Source: Alopecurus myosuroides (taxonomy: Eukaryota > Streptophyta > Magnoliopsida > Poales > Poaceae). From it: a stretch of 64,000 nt of DNA. The stretch is taken from assembly GCA_028641055.1 (NCBI GenBank), contig CM054063.1, positions 49,911,827-49,975,826 on the forward strand, read 5' to 3'. Positions 46,236 to 57,700 of this stretch are shown in pieces. The notes under the pieces were generated by a model that saw only the letters and a list, made by a program, of their open reading frames with translations, was not told the DNA's origin and did no database searches. Within the stretch, counting starts at the first letter, position 1. Each line of letters begins with the position of its first letter. A program made the translations under genes and the position numbers.

Positions 46236-46247
46236 TCTGGGGACTAC
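46236..46247 (+). other. Polypurine-like tract of element A
   Basis: ATTCTGGGGACTAC directly before the right LTR, conserved in element B. It is short and imperfect for a polypurine tract, but its conserved place supports that role. Confidence 0.5.
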
Positions 46248-46701
46248 TGATGGAGGGATGATAACCCGGTATGCTAACGCCAAGGTGTAATTCGGCCCAA
46301 AGGGAGCTGCGCAAGACCCGGCTTAAGGAGTTTCTAGAAGGCCCAAGAGTGTAGGCCTCGTAACCCGGATTGTGGGTTTCGATAAGGAAACTTAGGGTAG
46401 TAAGCGGTGCCCAGGTAGGATTCCGAGTGTGCCTTGGAGAGGAGGCCATGGGGGCCGGATATTATATAAGCCGGCACCTAGGGTTAGATTAGACACGAGT
46501 TTTACTAGCTATTCGAGTATCCCCTGTAATACCAGAGTTGAGATAATCAACCTAGATCGGAGACTCGGCGACTTGATTGTCGGCTACCAGATCGTTCATC
46601 GCCGTCATTTCCCCTGAGCAAAACCCTCTCCCAAACACCAGAGTCGAATTGCCCCAACATAAGTTACCCCCGGTAACGTCTGCCGTGATTATCCCACGAC
46701 A
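46248..46701 (+). repeat. 3' LTR of Tat element A
   Basis: 454 bp, the same length as the left LTR with 8 substitutions. One of these changes the gag start ATG (24012) to GTC, which is harmless here because the 3' LTR copy does not encode gag. Confidence 0.93.
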
Positions 46702-46706
46702 CTTGT

Positions 46707-47640
46707 TATGGAAGAGCAATTTTCTGGTGGTAGTACTGATGATGCTGCTGCTCACCTTAATAATTTTGTTTAACTATGTGAGATGCAAAAGATGTGGATG
46801 GAGATATTATTAAACTAAAATTATTTCCTTTCTCTTTGAGAGGAAGAGCTAAAGAATGGTTGCTATCTTTGCCTACAAATAGTATTGATTCATGGACTAA
46901 GTGTCAAGATGTTTGCATTGGAAAATATTATCCTCCTGCTAAAATTATATCCCTTAGAAGTGACATAATGAATTTTAAACAATTTGATAATGAACATGTT
47001 GCTAAAGCTTAGGAAAGAATGAAAACTATGGTGAAGAATTGTCCCACTCATGGACTGACTACTTGGATGATTATACAAACCTTTTATGCAGGACTCAATT
47101 TCTCCTCAAGGAACCTGTTGGATTCAGCTGCTGGAGGCACCTTTAAGTCCATCACTTTGGGCAATGCAATAAAGCTTCTTGATGATATGATGATAAATTA
47201 TTCAGAGTGGCACACTGAGAGAGCTCCACAAGGTAAGAAGGTAAATTATGTTTAGGAAACCACCTCTTTGAGTGAAAGGCTTGATGCTATTATGTCTATG
47301 CTTGTTAATGGTAAAGCTCAAGTTGATCCAAATAATGTTCCTTTAGCCTCTTTGGTTGCTCAAGTTGAAATAATTTTGGTGGAAACAATTATAAGCCTTA
47401 TCCTCCTAATAATGGTTATGGTAATTCTTATGGCAATTCCTACAATAATAATAAAAGATCTACCTCTGATCTTGAAAACATGCTTAGAGAATTTATTAGC
47501 ACACAAACTTCTTTTCATAAATCTGTTGATGAAAAGCTTGGTAAAATAGATGTTCTTGCCTCTAAAGTAGATAGCCTAGCTATTGATGTTGATTTTCTAA
47601 AACTGAAGGTTTTGCCACATGATGTTAAAGAAAGTTAAAC
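46707..47640 (+). pseudogene. gag: gag of the Athila-type element, main part
   Basis: Starting MEEQFSGG in frame with 23655, the sequence has the Athila-type capsid core: KLKLFPFSLRGRAKEWLLSLP at about 46810, WTKCQDVCIGKYYPPAK, and FYAGLNFSSRNLLDSAAGG near 47090. Stops or frame changes occur at about 46770, 47010, 47253 and 47400, and the C-terminal part to 47640 is degenerate. It was a capsid protein; this copy cannot make it. Confidence 0.82.
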
Positions 47641-47853
47641 TTTGAATGCCATCCAAGTTTGAATTGATGATAATGTTAGGTTGATGGCTGAATTACGTGC
47701 TAGGTGGGAAAGACAAGATGAATTGGCTAGAAAGAATAATATTGTTAAAGTTGCACTATCACCACCACTAGTAAAACTGAACCTCTAAGTGCTAGTAAAC
47801 CTACTACTATCAATGGTAAAGTAGTTGGTGTTAACAAAGTCTCCACCCCTTCA

Positions 47854-48597
47854 GTGAAACGTGCTAAATTGCCTCAAATTGCTGAAATTGCTTCTGATAA
47901 AAGTGCTGAAATTTTTAGAGACGTGGGAGATAATGGCCCCATTACTTTTGATGATAATAATATTGATTTTGATGATTGCAATATCTCTGAAGTTATTATG
48001 TTCCTACAAAACCTTGCTATAAGTCCCAATGCTAGTGCCATGAATATGGCCTTTACTAAACATATTACAAATGCTCTCATGAAAGTTAGAGAAGAAAAGC
48101 TAAAACTTGAAACATCTATCCCTAGGAAATTAGATGATGGTTGGGAGCCCATCATTAAGATAAAAGTAAATGATTTTGATTGCAATGCTTTGTGTGATCT
48201 TGGTGCTAGTATCTATGTTATACCTAAAAAGCTTTATGATATGCTTGATCTACCACTGTTGGAACACTGTTATTTGGATGTTCATCTTCCTGATAATGCT
48301 AAGAAGAAACCTTTTGGTAGAATTGACGATGTTCTTATTATGGTTAACAATAACCTTGTCCCTGTTGATTTTTTTGTTATGAACATTGAATGCAATGCTT
48401 CTTGTCCTATTTTTTTGGGAAGACCTTTTCTTAGAACTGCTGGTGCTATTATTGATATGAAAGAGGGGAGTATTAAATATCAATTCCCACTCAATAAAGG
48501 TATGGAACACTTTCCTAGAAAGATAATGAATCTACCTTTTGAATCTATTGTTAGAGAAAGCTATGATGTTGATGCTTCTTCACTTGAAAATACTTGA
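47854..48597 (+). pseudogene. Protease region of the Athila-type element
   Basis: A 247-codon open frame ends at 48595-48597. The retropepsin site reads CDLGASIYVIPKKLYD at about 48195-48240, so D-L-G-A-S replaces the common D-[ST]-G-A-S, and CPIFLGRPFLRTAGAIID follows at about 48400. RT, RNase H and integrase would come next in an autonomous Athila element, but the sequence goes straight to noncoding DNA. This agrees with a non-autonomous gag-protease element. Confidence 0.83.
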
Positions 48598-51261
48598 GTT
48601 GCTTTCTATGCCTAGCTGAAAGGCGTTAAAGAAAAGCGCTACCGGGAGACAACCCATTTTATTTCTCCGTTTTCAACCCGTTTTCCTTCGTTTTATTTTG
48701 TTTTCTTTGCACCTGGGTGTTCTCTATTTCCTTAGCAACCCCTATGCATCTTTTCTTTTGTGTTTTTGTTGAGCCAAGTAAAGCCTCTAGTGGAAAGTTG
48801 AGGCTATATTTCGGATTTCTGCTATCCACTGTTAATTCCGTATAAAATCACTGAAAATTCAAAATGACCTGAGTTTTTTTGTGCGTAATACTGGGCTATA
48901 TATGCAACTTTTCTTAGTTGACCATGTTTTGATTTGAGAAACAGAAGATTTTCGAAAAGAATCATCTTTACCTGCTGTCCTGTTTTGGCAGATTTCTGCC
49001 AATAATTGCATTTGCATCTTAATCTCTTTCTTTTGGTGTTCTTTTGAGAAAAAGAGTTTTAAAATAAGTTTACAGAGTAGCTAATGTGTATTTGAGTGTT
49101 AGACTTGTGTTGAAAATGAACCATGTGAATTTATTATTTCGATTGCACTAACGTTGCTAATGAAGATTGTGAGAACTTTGGTGTGAAGGAAGTTTTCAAG
49201 AGTCAAGAGAAGAGGATGATATGATGTGATCAAGAAGAGTGTAAAGCCTAATATTGGGGATGCCCCGGTGGTACATCCCAGCAAATTCCAAGAATACTCA
49301 AGCATTTAAGCTTGGGGATATGCCCAAGGCATCCCCTTCTTCATCAACAAATTATCAGGTCACTTCTAATGAAACTATATTTTTATTCAGTCACATCTTA
49401 TGTGCTTTACTTGGAGCGTCTTTTATTTTTTGCTTTCAGTTTGTTTTTATTTTTGCAATAAGCTTGGTTGGACCCCAACATTCTTTTATTGGAGAGTGAC
49501 ACGCTCCATTTTTTCATGGGAATACTTTGTATTCTTAATTTTTGTCTGGCTGCTGCATTTATTTAGCTCCTATTTTGCATGTATCTCTTATCAGAGCTGT
49601 TAGTTTTAGTAGTGTTATGTGAGTGCTCTCATGTTTGCTTGCTGTATCATGAATAGTATTTTTGTTAAAACATATCTTGTATAGAATTTTTAATGGTGTA
49701 AGTAGAAGCTTGTATAGATTGTGGCCAGAACTTTTTCATATCATGCTAGATGTTATTTTAGTTTTAAAGCCTTGTGGTTATTGAGTAGCATGATTAGCCT
49801 CAAATAGCTGAGAGTGTTTAATGTGCCATTGAAAGATTCATGAGTTGTTCTTGTCATGTTGAAGCATAAATTTATGGTATTCTCCTTTGAATGTTTTATT
49901 TGGTTGAATTGGCGCATGCTCACACCATGCTTATGACTATGAACCAGTCACTAATAGCCTCTATGATCATTTAGTTTTTGAACTTGTGATACCTCTTATG
50001 CTTTAATTAATGATGTTTATGTCGCTATGCACGATTATGGCTCTTATGCTCTCTTGATTTGTCGCTCCCAGTCTTTTGCTAGCCTCCACCTGTACTGAGT
50101 ATGAGCTCTACTCGTGCATCCAACTCCCTAAAACAAAGTTTTCCCATTGTGTCCACCATACCTACCTACATGTGGTATTTAACTGCCACTCCAAGTAAAT
50201 TGCTCATGTCTTACCTTTAAAACCTTCAAAATTACTCCTGCTTTATGTTCCTATTTTTTCTCATGAGGACGTAAATATATAATCTTTATCTCACTTGTTG
50301 ATTGGATTTAACACCCTGGACTAGTGGCTTCATCCGCTTATCCAAATGACAGAAAATCTCGCAGCGGGGTGCCTAGCCCCAAATTAATACACACAAAATC
50401 TCTTCATTATTTCCCCCCCTGATTTATCAGTCAAAGCATAATTGTGTAAACAGAAGAGAAAAAGGGATGACCTTCTACCCAGATGCGTCCTTCATATGGG
50501 AGCCGCTCTTGTGAATCTAGTTGGCTTGTGACGTACTGTATTTTCTAGTTTACCATTCGTTGACATTAGCATACATCTCCCAAAATATAGACACTCCTCC
50601 ATGGTATGTGATTGTTGGTAGGCACCCGAGGATTCGGTTAGCCATGGTTTGTGAAAGATGGATGAGGGGAGTGTCACACTTTTCATACCTCTGTTTAATA
50701 AAATAAAAAGCTCTAGCACATGAATGATCCCTGCTTCCCTCTGCGAAGGGCCTTTCTTTTACTTTTATGTTGAGTCTCCATCTTCTAACTTTATGCACAG
50801 TTGAGAGAGCATTTTTGCAATTCTGAGTTTTATGCGCATTTGTCCCAGAAACATTATAAATTGATTCATGATGTGTCATTGCATGTTCTTAAATTATTTA
50901 CTCTAGTCTTCCTCATGAACTTTGAAGGTGTCCTGGCATTTAGGTTTTGCCCCACTCTTAAGGACTAGCGAAATATCACTTTGCCATGCTTTCTCTATAC
51001 TTGAAACAAACGTATATCTTTCTTTATATTGTTATTCATGACCTTTTATTTGAGATACTTATTATGATGCAAAAGTGATTGCTATGCTTTATTATTAAAG
51101 TTATATTTATCATGTTTGTGTTAAAAGTTCTATGATCTCAGCTTACATATGCTTTTACATTTTTATGATCAAGTTTATGTTAGTAGCATGTCACCTCAGA
51201 AATTATTGTGTTTTATCGTTTACCTACTCGAGGACGAGTAGGAACTAAGCTTGGGGATGCT
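48598..51261 (+). other. Long noncoding 3' region of the Athila-type element
   Basis: T-rich sequence of about 2.7 kb without coding potential. It starts with GAAAGGCGTTAAAGAAAAGCG and ends CGAGGACGAGTAGGAACTAAGCTTGGGGATGCT, where CTTGGGGATGCT is the likely polypurine tract. Scattered short frames (49099-50879) are not conserved domains. Confidence 0.65.
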
Positions 51262-52370
51262 TGATACGTCTCCAACGTATCTATAATTTCTGATGCTCCA
51301 TGATAATATTATGCCAATTGCTACATGTTTTCTCCCTTCTTTATGTAATTTTTACACGTCTTTCGGGACTAACCTATTAACAAGATGCCAAGTGCCAGTT
51401 CCCTGTTTTCTGGTGTTTTTTATTTCAGAAAAGTTGTTCTGGAAATATTCTCGGAATTGGACCCCACAAATCCTGAAGTTCCTATTTTCCCCGGAGGCAT
51501 CCAGAAGACCAAAAAGGAGTCGAAGACGGGCCACACCATGGGGTGGCGCCCCCCTTGGCGGCGCCGGGGGGTGGTGTGGGCCCCCAGGGCTCCACCGTCT
51601 TTGCCCTTTTGTCTATTTATCCCCCCCGGATGGAAAAACCTAGATACCTGATCAAAAATCCCCGAAAAGTTCCACAGCCGCCGTCATCGTCAACCCTAGA
51701 TCGGGGGGTTCTTAAGCTGTCTCTCGGCACCCTGCCGGAGAAGAGATCATCACCGGAGGCCTCTTCATCACCATGCCTACCTCCGGAGTGATGCGCGAGT
51801 AGTTCATCCTTGGACTACGGGTCCATAGCAGTAGCTAGATGGTTGTCTTCTCCTCATATGCCTCCATGTTTAGATCTCGTGAACTGCCTAACATGATCGA
51901 GATTGTTCTTATGTAATCCTTTGTGTTGTGTTTGCTGGGATCCGATGAATATTGAACCTATGCCAAGTTGATTATAGTCTTTATTGCATATGTTATTTGT
52001 GATCTTGCATGCTTTCCGTTGCTAGTGGTGCTCTGGCCAAGTAGTTCCAGTGATTCCAAGAGGGAGTATTTATGCTCGATAGTGGGTTCATGCCTCCTTT
52101 TCGCCTGTGCTCGAGTGACAGAAACGTGACGGGGGGGGGGGGGGGGGGGGGGGGCGGGTGTGCTGTTGCCACTAGGGAGAAAAACAAAACCCTGGTCCAT
52201 TTTCCTACACTATTAAACTAACCACTACAATTTCCTCCTTTCTTTACTTACTGCAAGCATACATTAGTTTCCACCCTATACGTCTAATCTCTGTATTCAG
52301 CAAGACCGGTGAGATTGACAACCTCACTATACCGTTGGGACAAAGTATTTTTGTTGTGTTGTGTGCAGGT
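51262..52370 (+). repeat. Right LTR of the Athila-type element, truncated
   Basis: Begins TGATACGTCTCCAACG and stops at GTGTGCAGGT, where a CACTA transposon begins; the left LTR continues TCCGCGTTG. Relative to the left LTR it lacks about 300 bp (joined near 52186-52192 at AAACAAAACCC) and contains a run of 24 G (52131-52154). Confidence 0.87.
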
Positions 52371-52760
52371 CACTAGTAGGGAAGTGCCTTTCTATGGATG
52401 CAGTTCTATGGCGCACCGTGCAGCCATGCGCCATAGAAATAAAATTTTGTGGCGCACGGCCAGTGGTGCGCCACAGGAAACGATAATTCTGTGGCGCATG
52501 GTTCCATTGTGCGCCACAAAAAGTCTGTGGGGACCGCAAAAATCATTGTACTAGCTGTCAGAACAACTATTTTTATGGCGCAGTGACATAGGTGCGCCAC
52601 AGAATATGGTTTTTCTGTGGCGCACGGTTTCTGGTGCGCCACAGAAAACCATATTCTGTGGCGCACGTGTCCCCGTGCGCCATAGAATGTGGCTTCTCTG
52701 TGGCGCAGCCTAGCCGTGTGCCACAGAATACACTGTGGGTGCGCCACAAAATATATGCAC
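52371..52760. repeat. CACTA 5' terminus and subterminal hairpin repeats
   Basis: Repeated pairs of TTCTGTGGCGCAC and GTGCGCCACAGAA about 20-40 bp apart, at least four pairs, each able to fold into a hairpin. Subterminal repeats of this kind bind the TnpA-type protein in En/Spm elements. Confidence 0.85.
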
Positions 52761-53281
52761 TGTGCACATAAAGATGGCAGCCTCCTCTCTCTCCCCTCCC
52801 TCATTTCATTCACAAGTCTCTTGCTAACTCGACCCCTTCTCTTCCCTCCCATTTTACACATTTAATTCTCCATTTTTGGTAGGTGAACCTAATTTGTTTG
52901 ATATATATAATTGTTGGTGAGGTTTCTTGTTGTTGAGGGGAAGCCCTATCCTCCATCTATACTCTGATCCCTCCCTCCTCGCTCTTTTCGCGTCTCGGTA
53001 TCGAATCTACTAGGTGAGTATAGTTGGAGGTGCATATGCATGTCTTGTGTGGCCATCGGTGTGTATGGGTGCTTGTCATGCAGGTGGACCGATTGTCGCG
53101 CGCGGGCGGCTATGGTGCATGGATGTTTGCCGAAATGTTGATTCATTTCCATTTCGGCAAACTTTTGCACTACCCCATATGTCCTACTTATAGGAGAGGT
53201 CATGCCGAATTTTTCCGGCGACTATGCAAGTGTGTGCATGTTGCGGTTCTAATTTTCTGCTCTATGTGTGTGAAGGAAACC

Positions 53282-54226
53282 ATGGTACTCGAAATGAGCT
53301 CTGCTCGAATCGCTAGATACAAGAAAGACGCGAAGGCGGACATGATTCGATGCAACAGGCGGCAGATAAGATGTACGTGTCGATCATGCAAACTCGTGCG
53401 CTGGATTGACCCTGATTCCGGACAGTTGGAGGAGCACCTTCTCAGACGCGGTTTCATTGACGACCACACCCAGGCGGCACCGGCAGCAAAAGCTGTGCAC
53501 GAAGACGAGGGCGAGCAAGGTGACGAAGGAAATGACGGCGGAGAAGATCATCATGAAGAAGGATATGTCAGCGGAGAAGATCAACATGACGATGAAGGCG
53601 TGAACACGGATACCCCGCTAATTTTGGCCTTGCAGGACTCTCATGTTCAGGATCTGCTGCTCAAGGAGACGAGCAACGACAGAGCTACAGCCAGGGAGAA
53701 AGCCAAGCTGGCGCAAATGGAGATAGATGGGGTGACTCCGTTGTTTCCTGGGTGCCACCCCGAGGATACGCGCTTGCATGTAACGCTTGCTGCTCTGAAG
53801 ATGAAGACGCAAAACAAATGGACCGACTCGAGCTTCAACAAGAACATCAAATTCTGGCACGATCGCCTTCCTGGGGGGAACACATTGCCAAGTAGTATCA
53901 ACGAGGCCAAGAAAGTCGTGTGCCCTCTTGACCTACCGCACAAAAAATTCAATGCCTGCATCAATGATTGTGTAATTTATCGGGGGGAATACAAGGAGAG
54001 AACCACATGTCCGAAGTGCGGCCACGGACGATACAAGAGTGGAACCAACAACAAGAAAGTTCCTCGAAAAGTGGTATGGTACTTTCCTATCACTCCCCAT
54101 CTTCAGCGGTACTACGTGGACCCTAAGGAAGCAAAGCTCATGCAATGGCACGCGGAAAGGGAGAAGCCGAAAGAAGATCCGGAGAAGGGCTATATCATGA
54201 CACATCCTGCAGACGCTGCCCAGTAA
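53282..54226 (+). pseudogene. TnpD-type transposase, N-terminal part
   Basis: The likely start is the ATG at 53282 (MVLEMSSARIARYKKD); the frame is open further upstream but reads leader sequence. A transposase-associated zinc region (IRCTCRSCKLVRW, EEHLLRRGF) lies at about 53365-53460. A His/Glu/Asp-rich linker follows, then WTDSSFNKNIKFWHDRLP at about 53820 and ACINDCVIYRGEY with TTCPKCGHGRYK at about 53955-54035, which begin the Transposase_21 region. A TAA at 54224-54226 interrupts the frame, which continues unchanged after it. Confidence 0.83.
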
Positions 54227-54955
54227 GAAGCATTGGACATAGCTTTCCCGAGTTTCGGGGGCGACGCGAGGAACGTCAGGCTGGGTATGAGCACCGATGG
54301 ACTCAATCCGTTCGGCAACCAGAGTAGCACGCATAGCAGCTGGCCCGTGTTTGTATGGCCTTACAACCTACCCCCGTGGCTGTGCACCAAGAAAAAGTAC
54401 ATACACTTGAGTATTCTTATCCAGGGGCCAAAACAACCTGGTGTCGACATGCATTTGTATCTCGGGCTACTGAAAGACGAGTTAGACACGTTGTGGAAGA
54501 CGCCACCCCGTACGTGGGACACCTACAGTAGAGATTATTTCGATATGAGAGTCGCGTTACTCATGACGGTCACGGACTATCGTGGTTACGCGTATGTATC
54601 TGCCCAGGTCGGCCACGGATTCTGCCGCTGCGTGAAGTGCATGGACGGGATCCCGCATCTCCAGGTACCAAGGGATCCTGGGTCTTCGAAAACCGTGTAC
54701 CCAGGGGCTCGAAGGTGGCTTCGCCTGGATCACCCATGGAGAAAACGCGGTGAGTTGTTCAATGGTAAAGACGAGCCCGATGGAGCCCCAAGAACGAGGA
54801 GCGGCGCAGAAATCGACGAGCTTGTGAAAAATTGGGATGAGTGCCCTTCGCCGCAAAAGAAGCGACCCAAGCCAGAGCCACTACTGGGTGTATGTAAAGC
54901 AAGGTCTGTTTTGCACGACTTGGAGTACTGGCCGGTCCTACACACGCCCCCATAG
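54227..54955 (+). pseudogene. TnpD-type transposase, Transposase_21 core
   Basis: In the same frame after the TAA: MSTDGLNPFGNQSSTHSSWPV, PPWLCTKKKYIHLSILIQGPKQPG, MHLYLGLLKDELDTLW, RVALLMTVTDYRGYAYVSAQ and GHGFCRCVKC, the characteristic order of CACTA transposases. The segment D-G-L-N-P-F-G and the conserved Asp in T-D-Y are present. It ends in a frameshift and stop at 54953-54955. The following LDVMHITKNV (about 54958-54990) belongs to the same domain in another frame. Confidence 0.85.
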
Positions 54956-55034
54956 CCTCGATGTGATGCACATTACGAAAAATGTTACGGAGAGTCTGCG
55001 TGGCACTATTTGCAATTCGTAAAAGTCCAAGGAT

Positions 55035-56093
55035 GTGCCGAAAGCAAGATATGATCTGAAACATTTTGGCATTAGGAAAAATCTACAGGGCCCCGCCGAT
55101 AGTGATGATGATGATGATGTGAATGATGAGGATAAGACGGAAGGGACTCAACGTCCCCGCAAAAAGGCTAAGAAGAACATGGTGGTGCTTCCCGCTGCCT
55201 GCTTCACATTGAGTCCGCCGGAGCTTGAGCAGTTTTTCAGGTGCCTCCTAGAAGTCAAAATTCCTCACGGATACTCAGGGAGTATAAGCAGATATCTGGA
55301 CTTAGCGAAGAAGAGGTTCACCGGGATGAAGTCTCACGATTGTCACGTGCTCATGAGGCAGATACTTCCCGTTGCGATCCGAGGGATAATGGACGAGCAC
55401 GTCTGTGATACGTTGTTTGGCCTTTGCAACTTTTTTGACGTTATCACCCGGAAGTCGATCGGCGTGAGGCAGCTCAAGATGCTACAGGATTAGATCGTGG
55501 TGATACTATGCGAGCTCAAGATTTACTTCCCGCCGGCATTCTGTGATATATGCGTCCATCTTCTTCACCATGTTGTTGATGACATCAGGCATCTCGGCCC
55601 GATGTTCCTGCACTACATGATGCTGATGGAAAGGCAGACTGATGTCCTAAAAGGATGCTTTTGCAATAGGGCCCGTCCAGACGCAAGCATGGCCAAAGGA
55701 TTCCTAACCAACGAGTGCATCTCCTTCCGCGACAATTACCTAAGCACCGAGGACGACCAGGATGTCGGTCTGTCCACCAGGACGCACCTCGGCAGGCTCA
55801 CCGGAGTCGGTCACCGCGAGGGCTGCCGCGACGTCCATGTCGGCATTCAGAAACGACGCGATGACTTTGAAAGGGCTCACCGGGTCGCGCTACAACACTT
55901 AAAATTGATCGAGCCTTTCGTGGAAGATCACAAAAGTTTAATCAAACGGAATTACATCGAAATGGGCGGGCAGAGGAAGATGGGAGACGTAACCAAAGAG
56001 CACACCTCCGGCTTCACGCGTTGGTTCAAGCAAAGTCAACTGATTGAAGAACGGAGCAAAATGCCTTCTACGGAAGATAAAAAACTCATATAG
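55035..56093 (+). pseudogene. TnpD C-terminal region (DUF4218-like)
   Basis: It begins with KARYDLKHFGIRKNLQ, has a basic RPRKKAKK stretch, then KSHDCHVLMRQILPVAIRG at about 55330, PPAFCDICVHLLHHVVDDIRHLGP near 55530 and LMERQTDVLKGCFCNRARPDASMAKG near 55620. This order is the DUF4218 region of plant CACTA transposases. One in-frame TAG at 55491-55493 and a stop at 56091-56093 break it. Confidence 0.85.
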
Positions 56094-56094
56094 A

Positions 56095-56837
56095 CCTTAT
56101 CACAGGGCTCCGGGTAGAACGTAAGGACCTATCAGGGGTACGACATCTCCGGTTACAGATTCTCCACCGAGGACAAGGACAAAAGTAGCGAAAATCAAAA
56201 CTCAGGAGTAACTATGCTATCATACGGCGATGACGAGACTAATGTCAAGGAAAGATACTTCGGAAAAATCGAGGAGATATGGGAGTTCAACTACCGCAGA
56301 GAGACGGTGGTGCCAATGTTCCGTGTGAGATGGGCCCAGAATGTCAAGAAAGAAGGACTGTATTTTACCACCATGTTTATACCCGATGTCAAATCGAAGA
56401 ACGCATCCGCGAAAAATGAACAATGGGTACTCGCTAGCCAAGTTGACCAATGCTTCTTCATCACCGACCCATCAAGGCTTACCCGTGTTGTCGTGGGGAG
56501 GGGCAAGAGGAGCATCATCGGAATGGAAGGAGACGCCGACGAGGAAGACTTGGACAAGAACGGTGATCCGAAAATCGAGGAGGAGTTCGACAAGCACTTT
56601 GACATGGTTACTACTGGTAAAGTAAGAAGGAAGACATCCCTACCTACCCAAGGTTGTCCGTTCACGCGAAGAAATCCTAAGGTGGCCGGCATAAAGTATT
56701 TAGTCGGCAACAAAAAGGGCAAGAGACGCAAAGCTAGATCAGAACCGAGACGAAAAAGACTTTTTTGTGTATATATGCGCATGTGTATGTTAGACAACCA
56801 TATGTGTGTGTCAGACAAGATTGTGAAGAGACGTTAA
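56095..56837 (+). pseudogene. TnpD C-terminal region (DUF4216-like)
   Basis: After two stops near 56094-56120 the frame reads TYQGYDISGYRFSTEDKD, then YYGxIEEIWEF-like and PMFRVRWAQNVKKEG, VLASQVDQCFFITDP. This is the DUF4216 region found at the C-terminus of these transposases. A Glu/Asp-rich then Lys/Arg-rich tail follows. An AT-rich 3' UTR with AATAAA-like sequences (about 56836-56930) comes after. Confidence 0.82.
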
Positions 56838-56944
56838 ATAAAAAAATCTTCTACTAATAAATGTGTGTTTTCTTTCTTTAATTATAATTTACTGTTTTCT
56901 TTTTTTATTTAATTATAACTAAATAAAATATTGAAAACATGTGG

Positions 56945-57017
56945 GGCAACACCAGGATTCGAACCCATGACTCTAGGGTTATTTACCTCACAGCCAAACC
57001 AATAGGCTATTAACACA
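56945..57017 (-). other. tRNA-like segment with A and B box motifs
   Basis: On the minus strand TAGCCTATTGGTTTGG resembles a Pol III A box and GGGTTCGAATCCTGG a B box, about 40 bases apart, with a short TGGTGTTGCCCC end. The arms do not pair well enough for a functional tRNA as far as I can fold by eye. It may be a tRNA pseudogene or a tRNA-derived SINE head within the CACTA 3' UTR. Confidence 0.45.
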
Positions 57018-57067
57018 CATTTGTCACCATAAAGAGTGTTTTCTTTTTATTTTATTTTTACACTCAA

Positions 57068-57292
57068 TTCTATGGCGCAGCCACAGAATTCTCTCAATTC
57101 TGTGGCGCATAGCCAAAGGGATGCGCCATAGAATTGCCCTCAAGCCAATGACATGTGGCCCCGCATATGTGGCCACACATTACGCCCACATATTTGTGTG
57201 GCGCACCAAGGTGCACGGTGCGCCACAGAATTCGCACAATTCTATGGTGCATCGCTTCGTGGATGCGCCACAGAATTTGCTTCCAGCAAATG
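57068..57292. repeat. Second block of CACTA subterminal-type repeats
   Basis: TTCTGTGGCGCA, TGCGCCATAGAATT and GTGCGCCACAGAATT recur, and GACATGTGGCCCCG occurs twice (about 57149 and 57290). Related to the block at 52371-52760. It may be the 3' subterminal region or the 5' region of a second related copy. Confidence 0.75.
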
Positions 57293-57700
57293 ACATGTGG
57301 CCCCGACACGCGCGCTGTCTTCCACAGTTAGCCACAGATCTCGCCTCCTCCCCTGTCTTGCCCCCTCCCCTGTCTCACGCGATCCCGCCGTCGCCATCGC
57401 CGTTCTCACTCACCCTCGCCGTTCTCGCTCACCCTCGCCGTTCTCGCTCACCCTCGCCGTCTCGCCTACACCCCCTCCAAGACTCCAGCAAGCACGAGCT
57501 GCCGTGTCGCGCCTTCGCCACGCCGTCAGCGAGAAGGTGCAGGAGTAGGAGCCGCACCTTCGCCTTCGGTCCAGCGAGCAGGAGTCGCGCCTTCGCCACG
57601 CCTTCCAAGAGCAGGAGCAGGAGCCGCACGTCCACGACGACGTCCACACCGTTCTCGGCCTCGAGCGTCCTCCCTAGCGCCACCGTTCGAGCATAGGTTC
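57293..57700 (+). other. GC-rich leader-like segment
   Basis: C/T-rich then GC-rich DNA with four near-repeats of TTCTCGCTCACCCTCGCCG (about 57400-57460) and repeats around GGAGTCGCGCCTTCGCCACGCC. It looks like the 5' UTR or first exon of a grass gene, ending at a possible donor (AGCATAG|GTTCGTTCG at about 57697). Open frames of up to 191 codons on both strands reflect high GC. No protein recognised. Confidence 0.4.

Larger units (their letters stand above)
23656..46701 (+). mobile_element. Tat-lineage gypsy element A (autonomous type, decayed)
   Basis: LTRs of 454 bp (23656-24109 and 46248-46701) differ at 8 sites by hand count. The target duplication CTTGT is perfect (23651-23655, 46702-46706). 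Order: LTR, TGGCGCCCACC primer site, gag, protease, RT, degenerate RNase H, second RNase H, integrase, then a spliced gene in antisense, then LTR. The second RNase H and the antisense extra gene are hallmarks of the Tat lineage. Without the nested element B it is about 13.1 kb. The assumed rate of 1.3e-8 gives about 0.7 My. Confidence 0.93.
21510..52370 (+). mobile_element. Athila-type (Sabrina-like) gypsy element with nested Tat elements
   Basis: LTRs starting TGATACGTCTCCAACG (21510 and 51262) flank a TGGCGCCGTTG primer site, a gag interrupted at 23655/46702, and a protease. There is no RT, RNase H or integrase. Removing the nested 23 kb leaves about 7.8 kb. Such gag-protease-only elements are known in Triticeae and must be mobilised by autonomous relatives. 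The right LTR is cut at 52370 by a CACTA transposon and its end is not seen in the window. Confidence 0.85.

Noticed and set aside
48598..51261. Hidden RT or integrase of the Athila-type element
   Set aside because: Scanning all frames I see no RT, RNase H or DDE motifs; the region is T-rich noncoding DNA.
56945..57017. Functional tRNA gene
   Set aside because: Only the box-like motifs are convincing; the acceptor and anticodon stems do not pair properly by eye.
57121..57696. 191-codon frame overlapping the second subterminal block
   Set aside because: Starts inside hairpin repeats and continues through C/T-rich simple repeats. No domain.
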